Shown: positions 44,269 through 54,838, counted from the stretch's first letter. The stretch is DNA of 64,000 nt from Desulfovibrio legallii (GCF_900102485.1 NZ_FNBX01000006.1:87555-151554), one strand, 5' to 3'. The notes: generated by a model from the letters alone, not told the origin. Made by a program: numbers and translations.

Positions 44269-45345
44269 ATGTTTTATAATTTTCTGGTGCCTTTTTCTGC
44301 GGAATACACCTTTCTTAACGTGTTCCGCTACATCAGCTTCCGTTCCATGGCCGCGCTCATTACGGCCCTGGTCTTCTCCATTCTGGTGGGGCCGCGCTTT
44401 ATTGCCTGGCTGCGGCGGATCAAATGCGGCCAGTACATTCTTGAGGACGTGGCGGCCCACGCCTCCAAAGCGGGCACGCCCACCATGGGCGGGTTGCTCA
44501 TGCTGGCGAGCCTTGCCCTGAGCCTGCTGTTCTGGTCTGACTTGTCCAATCCCTATGTCTGGCAGGCTGTTTTCGTCTTTGTAGGCTTTGGGGCCGTAGG
44601 CTTCTGGGACGACATGACCAAGCTGCGGCACCACGAGAACCGGGGCATTTCCCCCAAGGCCAAAATGGCCGGGCAGTTGGCGGTGGCCTGCGCGGCCATG
44701 CTGCTGCTCTATGCCAATCCGGACTACAGCAGCAAGCTCACGGTGCCGTTTTTCAAAGAAGTGACCGTAGACCTGGGCTGGATGTACCTGCCCTTCGGCA
44801 TTTTTGTCATGGTGGCCGCATCCAACGCCGTGAACCTTACGGACGGGCTGGACGGCCTGGCCATCGGCCCTTCTATCGTTGCCTGCCTGGTGTTTTCCAT
44901 CTTCATCTACATTACGGGCAACGCGCGCTTCTCCAGTTATCTGCTGGTGCCCTATATGCCGGGCGTGGGCGAGGTGACCGTATTCTGCGCGGCCCTGGTG
45001 GGCGCGGGCCTGGGTTTTTTGTGGTTCAACGCTTATCCGGCCCAGGTCTTTATGGGCGACGTGGGTTCCCTTTCCGTGGGCGGCGTGCTGGGCTACCTGG
45101 CCCTGCTCTGCAAGCAGGAGCTGGTGCTGGCCGTGGTGGGCGGCCTGTTTGTGGCCGAAACCCTTTCGGTCATCCTGCAGGTGAGCTACTTCCGTTGGAC
45201 CGGCGGCAAGCGCATCTTCCGCATGGCCCCGCTGCACCACCATTTTGAACTCAAGGGCGTGCCGGAATCCAAGATCATCATCCGGTTCTGGATCACGTCC
45301 ATTCTGTTGGGGCTCATGGCCCTTTCAGTCCTGAAACTGCGCTGA
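44269..45345 (+). CDS. mraY: Phospho-MurNAc-pentapeptide translocase
   Basis: 358 residues with about ten membrane helices. It makes lipid I from UDP-MurNAc-pentapeptide and undecaprenyl phosphate. The acidic sites [22 protein letters not shown] and the [12 protein letters not shown] block and the LHHHFE motif ([12 protein letters not shown]) are complete. The amino end [21 protein letters not shown] is typical. 36 bp separate it from murF. Confidence 0.97.
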   Translation: MFYNFLVPFSAEYTFLNVFRYISFRSMAALITALVFSILVGPRFIAWLRRIKCGQYILEDVAAHASKAGTPTMGGLLMLASLALSLLFWSDLSNPYVWQAVFVFVGFGAVGFWDDMTKLRHHENRGISPKAKMAGQLAVACAAMLLLYANPDYSSKLTVPFFKEVTVDLGWMYLPFGIFVMVAASNAVNLTDGLDGLAIGPSIVACLVFSIFIYITGNARFSSYLLVPYMPGVGEVTVFCAALVGAGLGFLWFNAYPAQVFMGDVGSLSVGGVLGYLALLCKQELVLAVVGGLFVAETLSVILQVSYFRWTGGKRIFRMAPLHHHFELKGVPESKIIIRFWITSILLGLMALSVLKLR

Positions 45346-45356
45346 GGAGACGGCTT

Positions 45357-46661
45357 ATGGCGCTGGAAAAAGCACGGGGCAGACGCATCAATGCCGGGGA
45401 ACTGGCGGTGGTGGTGGGCGCGGGCCGTTCCGGCCTGGCGGCGGCGCGACTGCTGCGCCGCGAAGGCGCGCGCGTGCGGCTTCTGGACAGCAACCCCAAA
45501 GCCTTTGCGGGCCGGGAGGCCCTGGCCGGCGAGCTGCGCGCCCTGGGCATAGAACTGCTGCTGGGCGAACACAAGCCGGAAATGTTTGCCGACGCGGCTT
45601 TTGTGGTGCCCAGCCCCGGCATGCCGGCCGTGCGCCTGCAAGGGCTGGCGGACGCGAAAACCTCAGAAATTCTGGCCGAGATGGAGCTGGCCTGGCGTTA
45701 CCTTGCCGACGAGCCCGTGCTGGCCGTCACCGGCACCAGCGGCAAGACCACCACGGCTTCTCTGGCGGCGGCCATGCTGCACGAGCAGGGCTATGCCGTC
45801 TTTTTGGGCGGCAACATCGGCACGCCCCTTTCGGAATATGTGCTGGCCGGGGCCAAGGCCGACGCCCTGGTGCTGGAAATTTCCAGTTTTCAGCTCCAGA
45901 CCTGCACCACCTTCTGCCCCAGGGCGGGCATTTTGCTCAACATCACGCCCAACCACCTGGATTACCACAAGGATATGGAAGAATACATTGCGGCCAAATT
46001 CCGCCTCTTCCGCTGCCAGGACGAAGGCGACCTGGCCGTGCTGGGCGCGGAGCTGCGGCCCCTGGCCGCGCGCTTCGGGCTCAAAGCGCGCACAGTCTTT
46101 GTGGAGGCTACGGAGCGCTTCCCCCACAGCAAGCTCATGGGGCGGCACAACCGCATCAATGAGGAAGCGGCCTGGCAGGCTTGCCGCCTGTTCGGCGTGC
46201 AGGAGGAGAGCGCCGCCCGCGCCGTGGCCCGCTTTGCGCCCTTGCCGCACCGCCTGGAGCGGGCGCGCGAGCTGCGCGGCGTGCTCTATGTCAACGATTC
46301 CAAGTGCACCACGGTTTCGGCCCTGCAGGTGGCCCTGGAGGCCTTTGACCGGCCCGTGCGCCTGCTCTGCGGCGGCAAGTTCAAGGGCGGCGATCTGGCG
46401 GCCCTTTCCCCCCTAGTGAAGAAAAAAGTTAAGGAAGTTGTGCTGTTTGGCGCAAGTCGCGAACACTTTGAAAAGGCCTGGCAGGGCATTGTGCCCCTGA
46501 CCTGGCACGCCACGCTGGCGCCTGCCGTGCGCTTTGTGAGCGCCAATGCGCGGCCGGGCGAGGTGGTGCTGCTGGCCCCTGCCACCTCCAGCTACGATCT
46601 GTACCGCAATTATGAAGAGCGCGGCGACGACTTCAAGCGCCTGGTGGGGTTGCTGGCATGA
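45357..46661 (+). CDS. murD: UDP-MurNAc-L-alanine:D-glutamate ligase
   Basis: 434 residues. It adds D-Glu to UDP-MurNAc-L-Ala. N-terminal Rossmann region (VVVGAGRSGLAAARLL, with GGxG-like NAD fold), ATP site VTGTSGKTTTASLAAAML, EISSFQLQT, NITPNHLDYHKDMEEY and the C-terminal DSKCTTVSALQVAL are recognised. Start by ATG at 45357 after a GAGG ribosome site. Its stop overlaps ftsW by 4 bp. Confidence 0.96.
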   Translation: MALEKARGRRINAGELAVVVGAGRSGLAAARLLRREGARVRLLDSNPKAFAGREALAGELRALGIELLLGEHKPEMFADAAFVVPSPGMPAVRLQGLADAKTSEILAEMELAWRYLADEPVLAVTGTSGKTTTASLAAAMLHEQGYAVFLGGNIGTPLSEYVLAGAKADALVLEISSFQLQTCTTFCPRAGILLNITPNHLDYHKDMEEYIAAKFRLFRCQDEGDLAVLGAELRPLAARFGLKARTVFVEATERFPHSKLMGRHNRINEEAAWQACRLFGVQEESAARAVARFAPLPHRLERARELRGVLYVNDSKCTTVSALQVALEAFDRPVRLLCGGKFKGGDLAALSPLVKKKVKEVVLFGASREHFEKAWQGIVPLTWHATLAPAVRFVSANARPGEVVLLAPATSSYDLYRNYEERGDDFKRLVGLLA

Positions 46662-47839
46662 AAAACGTTTTTACGAACAAAACCGCCAAAAAATCCGGGG
46701 GCAGCGCCCTGGCCCGCGCCGTGAGCGGGGCGGAGGCTTCCGCGCCTTTTGATTGGTGGCTGTTTGCCCTGATGCTCGTCATTCTGGCCATTGGGCTGGT
46801 CATGGTGCTTTCGGCCAGCGGTATTGTGGCCGAGCAGGTCAACGGCGACAAATACTATTTTTTCAAGCGGCAGATCGTTTTTGCTCTGGCGGGCGGGGCG
46901 GCCCTTTGGGGGGCGGCCCTCATGCCGCGCCAGTGGCTTTACCGTCTGCAGTATCCGGCCTTGTTCCTGGCCCTGCTCTTGCTGCTGGTGACGCTTTCGC
47001 CGCTCACCCCGGCCATTAACGGCGCCAAGCGCTGGATTCCGCTGGGGCCTGTTTCCGTGCAGCCCATGGAATTCGTCAAACTCGCCCTGGCCCTGTATCT
47101 GGCCTATTTTATGAGCGCCAAACAGGATCTTATTAAGACCTTCAGCCGGGGCGTCATTCCGCCTTTTGCCGTCACGGGCCTGTTCTGCTTTCTGCTTTTG
47201 CTCCAGCCGGACTTCGGCAGCGCCGTGGTGCTGGCCTGCCTGCTCTTTTTTATGTGCGTGGCGGGCGGCACCCGCTTCATCTACCTGTTCTTTTCCGTGG
47301 CCCTGGCCTGCGCGGGCGCTATGGCCCTGGCCATCTCCTCCCCCTACCGTCTGCGGCGGCTGCTGGCTTTTCTTGATCCTTTTCAGGACGCCCACAACAC
47401 GGGCTACCAGCTGGTGCAGTCCTTGCTGGCCATTGGGTCGGGCAGCTTTTTCGGCGTGGGCGTGGGGGCCAGCAAGCAGAAGATGTTCTACCTGCCGGAA
47501 GCCCACAACGACTTCATCATGGCCGTGCTGGCCGAAGAGCTGGGCTTCGTGGGCGTGAGCGTGGTTATGATCCTGTTCGCCCTGCTGTTCTGGCGCTGCT
47601 ACAAGATCATCATGGGCCAGCAGAACCTGCGCGACCGCTTCACCGCCTTTGGCATTACCACCATCCTGGTTATGGGCGCAGTGATGAACCTGGCCGTGGT
47701 CATGGGCGTGGCGCCGCCCAAGGGCGTGCCCATGCCGCTCATGAGTTACGGCGGCAGCAACCTGGTGGCCACCATGCTCTGCGTGGGGCTGCTCATGAAC
47801 TTTTCAAGGACGGCGGAACCGTGGACAGCATCCTCCTGA
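46658..47839 (+). CDS. ftsW: Septal peptidoglycan glycosyltransferase FtsW
   Basis: 393 residues, SEDS family, about ten membrane helices. It polymerises lipid II at the septum with FtsI. The family motifs INGAKRWIPLGP, LLQPDFGSAVVL, GYQLVQSLLAIGSG, PEAHNDFIMAVLAEELG and PLMSYGGSNLVATM are present. The start overlaps murD by 4 bp and the end overlaps murG by 19 bp, so translation is coupled. Confidence 0.96.
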   Translation: MKNVFTNKTAKKSGGSALARAVSGAEASAPFDWWLFALMLVILAIGLVMVLSASGIVAEQVNGDKYYFFKRQIVFALAGGAALWGAALMPRQWLYRLQYPALFLALLLLLVTLSPLTPAINGAKRWIPLGPVSVQPMEFVKLALALYLAYFMSAKQDLIKTFSRGVIPPFAVTGLFCFLLLLQPDFGSAVVLACLLFFMCVAGGTRFIYLFFSVALACAGAMALAISSPYRLRRLLAFLDPFQDAHNTGYQLVQSLLAIGSGSFFGVGVGASKQKMFYLPEAHNDFIMAVLAEELGFVGVSVVMILFALLFWRCYKIIMGQQNLRDRFTAFGITTILVMGAVMNLAVVMGVAPPKGVPMPLMSYGGSNLVATMLCVGLLMNFSRTAEPWTASS

Positions 47840-48897
47840 CCACCGGCGGCACCGGCGGGCACATCTTCCCGGCTCTGGCCGTGGCTGAAGAATTGCGGCG
47901 GCGCAATCCGCAGGTGCGGCTCCTTTTTGTGGGCTCGCTCTACGGGCCGGAGGAGCGCCTGGCCCGCCTGGCGGGCGTGCCTTTTGCGGGGCTGCCCGTG
48001 CGCGGCTTTCTGGGGCGCGGCCTGCGGGCCGTGGGCGCGGCGGGCCGCATGGCCCTGGCCGTGGGCAAGGCCCTTGGCCTGGTGCGGCGCTTTAATCCCC
48101 AGGCCGTGGCCGGATTCGGCGGCTATGCGGCTTTTGCGCCCATGCTGGCGGCGCGCCTTCTGGGCGTGCCTGGCCTGCTGCACGAGCAGAACGCCGTGGC
48201 CGGGGCGAGCAACCGCCTGCTGGCTCGCCTGGCGCGCAAGGTCTGCCTTTCGCTGCCCAATACGGAAGGGTTTGCCCCCCGGAAGTGCGTGCTTACCGGC
48301 AATCCCGTGCGGGCCGCCGTGAGCGCCGTGGGCCAACTCTCCCGCGAGCGGCGCACGCGCCGCCTGCTGGTCATGGGCGGTTCTCAGGGCGCGCACGCCC
48401 TCAATGCCTTTATGGTGGAAAATTTGCCCGCCTTCCGTGGCGCGGGGGTGGAAATCCGCCACCAGACCGGCGAGGCGGATGCGGGCTGGGTACGCGCCGC
48501 CTATGCGGCTGCGGGCTACGCGCCGGAAAGTGTGGCCCCCTTCATCGACGACATGGCCGAAGCCTATGCCTGGGCCGATGTGGCCCTGTGCCGGGCCGGG
48601 GCCAGCACCGTGGCCGAACTCTGCGCCGCGGGCCTGCCTTCGGTGCTGGTGCCTTTTCCCTACGCCATCCACGACCATCAGACCCGCAACGCGCGCGTGC
48701 TGGCCCGTTGCGGCGCGGCGGAGCTGGTTCCCGAAGGGCGCATGGTGGCGCAGCAGATGGCCGAAACCCTGCTGCGTCTGCTGACCATGCCGGGGGCGCG
48801 CGCGCCCATGGCCGCCGCGGCCCTGGCCGCCGCCCGGCCCGACGCCGCCGCGCGGGTGGCCGACATGCTGGAATCCATTACCAAACCGCGCGCCTGA
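47821..48897 (+). CDS. murG: Lipid II synthase MurG (GlcNAc transferase)
   Basis: 358 residues from a GTG start at 47821 (AAGGA upstream), 19 bp inside ftsW. It adds GlcNAc to lipid I. The two glycine-rich membrane-interface loops TTGGTGGHIFPALAVAEEL and FGGYAAFAPMLAA are seen, then LLVMGGSQGAHALN, HQTGEAD and the UDP-GlcNAc site RAGASTVAELCAAGLPSVLVP. It is followed by 84 bp without a gene before murC, including an A/T-rich stretch TTTTTTTAAAGGA that contains its ribosome site. Confidence 0.96.
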   Translation: MDSILLTTGGTGGHIFPALAVAEELRRRNPQVRLLFVGSLYGPEERLARLAGVPFAGLPVRGFLGRGLRAVGAAGRMALAVGKALGLVRRFNPQAVAGFGGYAAFAPMLAARLLGVPGLLHEQNAVAGASNRLLARLARKVCLSLPNTEGFAPRKCVLTGNPVRAAVSAVGQLSRERRTRRLLVMGGSQGAHALNAFMVENLPAFRGAGVEIRHQTGEADAGWVRAAYAAAGYAPESVAPFIDDMAEAYAWADVALCRAGASTVAELCAAGLPSVLVPFPYAIHDHQTRNARVLARCGAAELVPEGRMVAQQMAETLLRLLTMPGARAPMAAAALAAARPDAAARVADMLESITKPRA

Positions 48898-48981
48898 GCG
48901 TCGCGCACGTTCGCCGGGTTTTCGACCAGGAATGCAGCTAACAGCGCAATCTATCTAGACTTTTTTTAAAGGATTTTTGGA

Positions 48982-50355
48982 ATGAACAGCAAAATCAAGC
49001 GCATCCATATGGTGGGCATCGGCGGCGCGGGCATGTGCGGCATTGCGGAAGTGCTGCTCAACCAGGGCTACGCGGTTACGGGCTCGGACATGGCAGATTC
49101 CGCCGTGGTGCGCCACCTGCGGGATCTGGGCGCGCACATCGCCCTGGGGCATGCGGCGGAGAATATCGGCGACGTGCAGGTGCTGGTCAAATCCACGGCT
49201 ATCAGCGACGACAACCCGGAGCTGGTGGAGGCCCGCCGCCGCAACATCGCCATCATCCCCCGCGCTGAAATGCTGGCGGAGCTCATGCGCCTGCGTCAGG
49301 GCGTGGCCATTGCCGGCACCCACGGCAAAACCACCACCACCTCGCTGACGGCCTCCATCTTTGATACTGCCGGTCTGGACCCCACGGTGATCATCGGCGG
49401 ACGGCTCAATGTCTACGGCACCAACGCGCACCTGGGCCACGGCGATTACCTCATCGCCGAGGCGGACGAATCCGACGGCTCTTTTCTTTGCCTGCTGCCC
49501 ATCGTCAACGTGGTGACCAATGTGGATGAGGATCATCTGGACCATTACAAGACCCGTGAATGCCTCAACGCGGCCTTTGTGCAATTCATGAACCAGGTGC
49601 CGTTTTACGGGCTCAACGTGGTCTGCGGCGACGACCCCGGCGTGCGGGCCCTTCTGCCGCAGGTCAAACGCCCGGTGCTCACCTACGGATTTGCCGAAGA
49701 AAACGCCCTGCGCGCCGTGCCCCTGGCGAGCGGGCGCACCAACCGCTTTGAGGTCTGGCGCGATGGCGCGAAGCTGGGTGAAATCAATCTGCCCCAGCCA
49801 GGGCGGCATAATATGCTCAACGCCCTGGGGGCCATCGGTGCGGCCATGGCGGCCGAGATCAGCTTTGCGGCCTGCGCGCGCGGTCTGGACGGCTTCAGCG
49901 GCGTGGGGCGGCGCTTTGAATTCAAGGGCGAGCGGGGCGGCGTTACGGTGGTGGACGACTACGGCCACCACCCGGCGGAAATCGCGGCCACCCTGGCCAC
50001 GGCCCGTCAGGTTTTTCCCGGCCGCCGCGTGGTAGCGGCCTTTCAGCCCCACCGCTTCACGCGCACCCAGGCCCATTTCGGCGAATTCTGCAAGGTTTTC
50101 GACGCGGTGGATCTGCTGCTGCTCACGGAAATCTACCCTGCGTCGGAGAAACCCATCCCCGGCGTTTCAGGCCAGAGCCTGGCCCAGGGCATTCGGCAGG
50201 TGTCGAGCACGCCGGTGGAATATTTTCAGACTCTGGACGCCATGGCCGCGGCCCTGCCCGCGCTGCTCCGGCCCGGCGACGTGCTGCTGACCCTGGGCGC
50301 AGGCAGCATCACCCGCCTGGGCCCGGCCTGGCTGGAGGCGCATGAGCATGCGTGA
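48982..50355 (+). CDS. murC: UDP-MurNAc:L-alanine ligase
   Basis: 457 residues. It starts the peptide stem with L-Ala. [20 protein letters not shown] at the amino end, [38 protein letters not shown] and [16 protein letters not shown] are all in place. The ribosome site AAAGGA is eight bases before the ATG. The C-terminus overlaps murB by 14 bp. Confidence 0.97.
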   Translation: MNSKIKRIHMVGIGGAGMCGIAEVLLNQGYAVTGSDMADSAVVRHLRDLGAHIALGHAAENIGDVQVLVKSTAISDDNPELVEARRRNIAIIPRAEMLAELMRLRQGVAIAGTHGKTTTTSLTASIFDTAGLDPTVIIGGRLNVYGTNAHLGHGDYLIAEADESDGSFLCLLPIVNVVTNVDEDHLDHYKTRECLNAAFVQFMNQVPFYGLNVVCGDDPGVRALLPQVKRPVLTYGFAEENALRAVPLASGRTNRFEVWRDGAKLGEINLPQPGRHNMLNALGAIGAAMAAEISFAACARGLDGFSGVGRRFEFKGERGGVTVVDDYGHHPAEIAATLATARQVFPGRRVVAAFQPHRFTRTQAHFGEFCKVFDAVDLLLLTEIYPASEKPIPGVSGQSLAQGIRQVSSTPVEYFQTLDAMAAALPALLRPGDVLLTLGAGSITRLGPAWLEAHEHA

Positions 50356-51238
50356 AACCCCCGCCCCCTGGCTTGCCCCGCGCACGACCCTGCGCATAGG
50401 CGGCACAGCCCTGGCCGAGATCGTGCTGGAGCGTCCGGAGGACGTGCCCTTGCTGGCCGAGCGGCTGCGCGCCTTGGGCGGCACGCCGTTTATCCTCGGT
50501 GCGGGCAGCAATATCCTGGCGCAGGACGGTGAGCTGCCACTGGTGTTGGTGCGGCCCCTGCTGACGCACGGCCCTGAGATCGTGGGGGAGGCGGAAGGGC
50601 TGGTGCTGGTGCGCGCGGGGGCGGGCGTGCCCTTGCCGCGCCTGTTGCGCTTTTGCGCCGCCCAGGGCTTGAGCGGCCTGGAGGGCCTGGTGGGCATTCC
50701 CGGCAGCGTGGGCGGGGCCATTGCCATGAACGCCGGGGCGCACGGTGTGGAGACTTGCAAAAATATCGTTGAAATTCAAGCTGTTATTGATGGAGCAGTG
50801 CGCACTGTCAACGCAGTTGGACTACAGTATGGCTATCGACATCTGTGCATTGCAGGCAACATGGGTGATTTTATTGTCTTGGAAGGCACATTTGGCTTGA
50901 CCAGAGCGGCAAGGGATGGCATCTGTAAGTGCATGCGTCACAACTTTCTTAAGAAAAAGTCTAAACAACCTGTGACGGCCTGGAGCGCGGGCTGCGTGTT
51001 CAAAAATCCCGCGCCGGATATGTCCGCCGGCAAACTTCTGGAGCAGGCGGGCTTTAAAGGAAAAAAACTGGGCGGCATGGCCTTTTCCAGCCTGCATGCC
51101 AACTTTCTGATCAATGAGGGCGAAGGCAGCGCCGCCGCGGCCCTGGCCCTGTTGCAAGAGGCGCGGGAAACCGTGCTGCGGCGTTGCGGCATCCTGCTGG
51201 AGCCCGAGGTCAGGATAGCGCCATGCCTCTTGCCGTAA
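50342..51238 (+). CDS. murB: UDP-N-acetylenolpyruvoylglucosamine reductase
   Basis: 298 residues. MurB reduces UDP-GlcNAc-enolpyruvate to UDP-MurNAc with NADPH and FAD. FAD loop [38 protein letters not shown] and the C-terminal [13 protein letters not shown] with the proton-relay Glu are present. The position of the catalytic Ser is Cys here (SAGCVFKNP). Codons 138-212 (about 50755-50975) are much richer in A and T and use different codons from the flanks, although the protein aligns through, suggesting a mosaic gene. It overlaps murC by 14 bp and ftsQ by 16 bp. Confidence 0.93.
   Translation: MSMRETPAPWLAPRTTLRIGGTALAEIVLERPEDVPLLAERLRALGGTPFILGAGSNILAQDGELPLVLVRPLLTHGPEIVGEAEGLVLVRAGAGVPLPRLLRFCAAQGLSGLEGLVGIPGSVGGAIAMNAGAHGVETCKNIVEIQAVIDGAVRTVNAVGLQYGYRHLCIAGNMGDFIVLEGTFGLTRAARDGICKCMRHNFLKKKSKQPVTAWSAGCVFKNPAPDMSAGKLLEQAGFKGKKLGGMAFSSLHANFLINEGEGSAAAALALLQEARETVLRRCGILLEPEVRIAPCLLP
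50755..50975 (+). other. AT-rich patch within murB
   Basis: This ~220-bp segment has many A- and T-ending codons (AAA, ATT, GTT, GCA, TCT, AAG runs) in a gene otherwise using G/C-ending codons. The reading frame is uninterrupted. Replacement by recombination with a lower-GC relative is the simplest explanation. Confidence 0.6.
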
Positions 51239-52107
51239 AAAAAAATGGACGCAAAGCCCGTAACGCATATACCCGCGCTGCGGTTTCGGGCAAAAAGGGG
51301 CGCCAACCCTCGCGCCCCGGCATAACGGCCCTGTTGCGCGCCCTGAGCGCGCGGCTGCGGGGCCTGCGGGGGCTGAAAAGCCTGGCGGCGCTGGCCGCGC
51401 TGCTGCTGGGGCTGGGTCTGGTGCTGGCCTGTGTGTGTTTTGCCTCTCTGTGGCTGTACAACGCGGCGATAACCAGCGATTTTTTCACCACGCGCCATGT
51501 GGATGTGACAGGCAATGTACGGCTTTCACGGCAGATGGTGCTGCAGTACGGCGGGCTGCGCGAGGGCGATAACAGCCTTTCCGTGAGCATTGCCAAGGTT
51601 GAACGCAACCTGCGGCAAACCCCCTGGGTGGCGGAAGTATCGGTCAAACGTCTTTTGCCCGACAGGTTCGTAATAAAAATTAAAGAGCGGCTGCCTTCAT
51701 TCTGGGTGCACAAAAACGGCGTGCTGTATTACGCCAATGAGCACGGCGAGATCATCGCCCCGGTAGAGAGTGAGAACTTCCTTTCGCTGCCCACGCTACG
51801 CGTGGAACCAGGGGCCGAGGACGACATCCCGTACCTGACGCGACTGCTGCAGGATATGCGCAAGGGCGCGCTGCCCGTGGAGGCCGGGGCCATAGCCACG
51901 GTAACGCTCAGCCCCGGCAGGGGCATTGAGCTCTACCTGGAGGATCGGGAGCTGCGCCTCTCCCTCGCCACGGACGACTGGGAGGGCAACCTGGCCCGCC
52001 TGGGCATGGCCCTGGGCGATCTGGCCCGCAGGCGAGAGCTGCGCAATGTGCGCGAGGTGCGGGCCGTCAACGGGAGCGTGTGGGTGCTGCTCAGCAAGCC
52101 CGCGTAG
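51223..52107 (+). CDS. ftsQ: Cell division protein FtsQ
   Basis: 294 residues from the ATG at 51223, chosen for AGGAT at the usual distance; a start at 51184 is possible. A basic cytoplasmic tail (about 1-55), one membrane helix (about 58-87, LAALAALLLGLGLVLACVCF), then a POTRA domain (HVDVTGNVRLSRQMVLQYG, RNLRQTPWVAEVSVKRLLPD) and the beta domain (IKERLPSFWV). It bridges the divisome through FtsL/FtsB and FtsA. It overlaps murB by 16 bp. Confidence 0.9.
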   Translation: MPLAVKKNGRKARNAYTRAAVSGKKGRQPSRPGITALLRALSARLRGLRGLKSLAALAALLLGLGLVLACVCFASLWLYNAAITSDFFTTRHVDVTGNVRLSRQMVLQYGGLREGDNSLSVSIAKVERNLRQTPWVAEVSVKRLLPDRFVIKIKERLPSFWVHKNGVLYYANEHGEIIAPVESENFLSLPTLRVEPGAEDDIPYLTRLLQDMRKGALPVEAGAIATVTLSPGRGIELYLEDRELRLSLATDDWEGNLARLGMALGDLARRRELRNVREVRAVNGSVWVLLSKPA

Positions 52108-52223
52108 CGCGGCCGCAAGGCCAGGCGAACGAAAACTGCAGAGGAAGCTCACGGGTCGGCGCATTGCGGGCGCATAGCCGCAGCCCCGGCACAATTCATA
52201 TAAAGGCGTTTCAGGAGTATGGC

Positions 52224-53459
52224 ATGAACAAGTCCGAGCTCATCGTTGGCCTCGATATCGGCACTACCAAAATCTGCGCGGTAGTCGGGGAGCTTACGGA
52301 GTCGGGTCTCGTCGACGTGGTGGGCATCGGCACCAGTGTTTCCACAGGGTTGCGTAAAGGAGTGGTCGTCAACATTGAGCAGACCGTCCAGTCCATCCGC
52401 AAGGCGGTGGAGGATGCGGAGCTTATGGCCGGCTGCGAAATCCACTCGGTGTATGTGGGCATTGCCGGCAGCCATATTATGGGCATCAACAGCCACGGGG
52501 TCATTGCCGTCAAAGGCGGCGAGGTGGCCCAGCGCGACGTGGAGCGCGCCCTGGACGCGGCCCGCGCCGTGGCCATTCCTGCTGACAGGGAAGTCATCCA
52601 TATCCTTCCGCAGGAATATATTGTGGACAGCCAGCGCGGCATCGCCGACCCCTTGGGCATGGCCGGAGTGCGCCTGGAGGTCAAGGTGCACATTGTTACC
52701 GGGGCCGTTTCCTCCGCGCAGAACATTGTGCGCTCCTGCCACCGCAGCCAGCTGGAAGTTTCGGATATTGCGCTGGAATCTCTGGCCTCGGCCCAGGCCG
52801 TACTCACTGAGGAGGAGCGCGAAATCGGCGTGGCCCTGGTGGACTTGGGCGGCGGCACGACGGATATTGCCGTCTTCGCCAACGACGCCATCAAACATAC
52901 GGCCGTGCTGGCCCTGGGCGGGCAGAACCTCTCCAATGACATCGCCTTCGGCCTGCGCACGCCTGTGGCTTCCGCAGAAAAAATCAAGCTCAAGTACGGC
53001 TGCGCCTTGGCGGACATGGTGCGCCATGATGAATTTATCGAGGTTCCCAGCGTGGGCGGGCGCGATCCGCGCCGCCTGTCGCGTCAGGTGCTGGCCGAAA
53101 TCTGCGAACCGCGCATGGAGGAAATCCTTTACCTGGTGGACCAGACCCTGGTCCGCTCCGGCTACAAGGATATGATCGGCGCGGGCGTGGTGCTTACCGG
53201 CGGCACGGCCCTTATGGAGGGCTGCCAGGAGCTGGGCGAGCAGATCTTCAACCTGCCCACGCGCATCGGCTACCCCCGCAATGTGGGCGGCCTGAAGGAC
53301 GTGGTCAACAGCCCCAAATTTTCTACGGCCGTGGGCCTGTTGCGCTATGGCGCGGAAAAAGAGCTCTCCGGCCAGAAAAAATTCACCACGCGGAGCGAGA
53401 GCGGCGTTTTTGACGGCGTGCTCGTGCGCATGAAAAAGTGGTTTGCGGATATTTCCTAA
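52224..53459 (+). CDS. ftsA: Cell division protein FtsA
   Basis: 411 residues from the ATG at 52224 with AGGAG eight bases upstream. An actin-like ATPase that tethers FtsZ to the membrane. Phosphate loops IVGLDIGTTKICAVVGEL and VALVDLGGGTTDIAVFAN are seen, also the 1C-domain region and VVLTGGTALMEGCQEL. The C-terminus FDGVLVRMKKWFADIS is an amphipathic membrane-targeting helix. A TATAAA hexamer at 52198-52203 could be a -10 for an internal promoter but lacks a good -35. Confidence 0.96.
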   Translation: MNKSELIVGLDIGTTKICAVVGELTESGLVDVVGIGTSVSTGLRKGVVVNIEQTVQSIRKAVEDAELMAGCEIHSVYVGIAGSHIMGINSHGVIAVKGGEVAQRDVERALDAARAVAIPADREVIHILPQEYIVDSQRGIADPLGMAGVRLEVKVHIVTGAVSSAQNIVRSCHRSQLEVSDIALESLASAQAVLTEEEREIGVALVDLGGGTTDIAVFANDAIKHTAVLALGGQNLSNDIAFGLRTPVASAEKIKLKYGCALADMVRHDEFIEVPSVGGRDPRRLSRQVLAEICEPRMEEILYLVDQTLVRSGYKDMIGAGVVLTGGTALMEGCQELGEQIFNLPTRIGYPRNVGGLKDVVNSPKFSTAVGLLRYGAEKELSGQKKFTTRSESGVFDGVLVRMKKWFADIS

Positions 53460-53509
53460 CAAACAAACCTCAAGCGGGCATTTGAGGTCTGAACTACAGG
53501 AGAGGACGT

Positions 53510-54838
53510 ATGGCTCAATCAATCGTTGACGATATTGACACTTCGTTGGCCAGCAACGCCAAGATCAAGGTCATCGGCGTGGGCGGCGGCGGCGGCAATG
53601 CCGTGCAGAACATGATCGCCTCCGGGCTGCGCGGGGTACAGTTCGTCTGCGCCAATACGGATTTGCAGGCTTTGGCCAAAAACGGCGCTTCCGTAAAGGT
53701 GCAGATGGGCGAAAAGCTCACCAAGGGGCTGGGCGCCGGGGCCAACCCCGAGATCGGCCGCGAGGCCGCGGTGGAAAGCGTCAACGCCATTCGTGAAGCC
53801 ATCGGGGACGCGGACATGGTTTTTGTCACCGCGGGCATGGGCGGCGGCACGGGCACGGGCGCTGCTCCGGTGGTGGCCCAGGCCGCCAAGGAACTGGGCG
53901 CGCTGACCGTGGGCGTGGTCACCAAGCCCTTCAGCTTCGAGGGTGCCAAGCGCAAGCGCGCTGCGGATTCGGGCCTGGAGGAATTCAAGCAGCATGTGGA
54001 CTGCCTGATCACCATCCCCAATGACCGGCTGCTGGCTTTTGCCCCCAAGAAGGCCCCTTTCTCTGAAATGCTGCAGAAGGCCAATGACGTGCTCTATTAC
54101 GCCGTCAAGGGCATTTCTGACGTCATTGTGGGCGAAGGCCTCATCAATCTGGATTTTGCCGACGTGCGCACCACCATGGCCGAGTCTGGTCTGGCGCTCA
54201 TGGGCACGGGCATCGCCTCCGGCGAGAACCGCGCGCGCGAGGCGGCCCAGCGCGCCATTATGAGCCCGCTGCTGGAGGACGTTTCGCTGGAGAGCGCCAA
54301 GGCCGTGCTCTACAACATCACCGCGCCTACGGACATCACCGCCGACGAAATCGCTGAAATCGGCGAAATCATCGGCGACGCCACGCCTGAGGACGCCAAC
54401 ATCATCTTCGGCGTGGTCTTTGACGACAATATCGGCGACGAAATCCGCCTGACGGTCATCGCCACAGGCATTGAGTCTCCTCAGCCCGTGGAGAGCGTGC
54501 AGCCGCAGGCCGCCACGGTGACCAACTTCCGCAAGCCCGGCCGCGACGCGGTCATGGCCGATTCGCGCCGTCTGGGCGGCCGCGCCGGCGCGCCGAGCCC
54601 CCGCAGCGGAGAGATGGACGAACCCGCGCTGGACGAAGAATCCGGCCGCGTTACGCGCCGCACCCAGGTGGGGCGCTGGAGCGACGAAAAAGACGCCGCC
54701 GGCGGCCCTTCCTATCTGCGCAAGCGGCAAGCCCTGGGGCAGTCCATGCGCAGCGCGCACAATCCTGGGCAGAAGGATTTCACCTACGATGAGGACGATT
54801 TTGAAATTCCCACCTTTATCCGGACGCAGGCGGACTAG
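53510..54838 (+). CDS. ftsZ: Cell division protein FtsZ
   Basis: 442 residues. The tubulin-like GTPase that forms the Z ring. [35 protein letters not shown] (GGGTGTG signature), the synergy loop [11 protein letters not shown] and the C-terminal peptide [12 protein letters not shown], which binds FtsA and ZipA-like partners, are all there. The linker (about 330-425) is charged and variable. A strong AGGAGAGGAC ribosome site precedes the ATG. The TAG stop is part of the left edge of repeat copy D. Confidence 0.98.
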   Translation: MAQSIVDDIDTSLASNAKIKVIGVGGGGGNAVQNMIASGLRGVQFVCANTDLQALAKNGASVKVQMGEKLTKGLGAGANPEIGREAAVESVNAIREAIGDADMVFVTAGMGGGTGTGAAPVVAQAAKELGALTVGVVTKPFSFEGAKRKRAADSGLEEFKQHVDCLITIPNDRLLAFAPKKAPFSEMLQKANDVLYYAVKGISDVIVGEGLINLDFADVRTTMAESGLALMGTGIASGENRAREAAQRAIMSPLLEDVSLESAKAVLYNITAPTDITADEIAEIGEIIGDATPEDANIIFGVVFDDNIGDEIRLTVIATGIESPQPVESVQPQAATVTNFRKPGRDAVMADSRRLGGRAGAPSPRSGEMDEPALDEESGRVTRRTQVGRWSDEKDAAGGPSYLRKRQALGQSMRSAHNPGQKDFTYDEDDFEIPTFIRTQAD

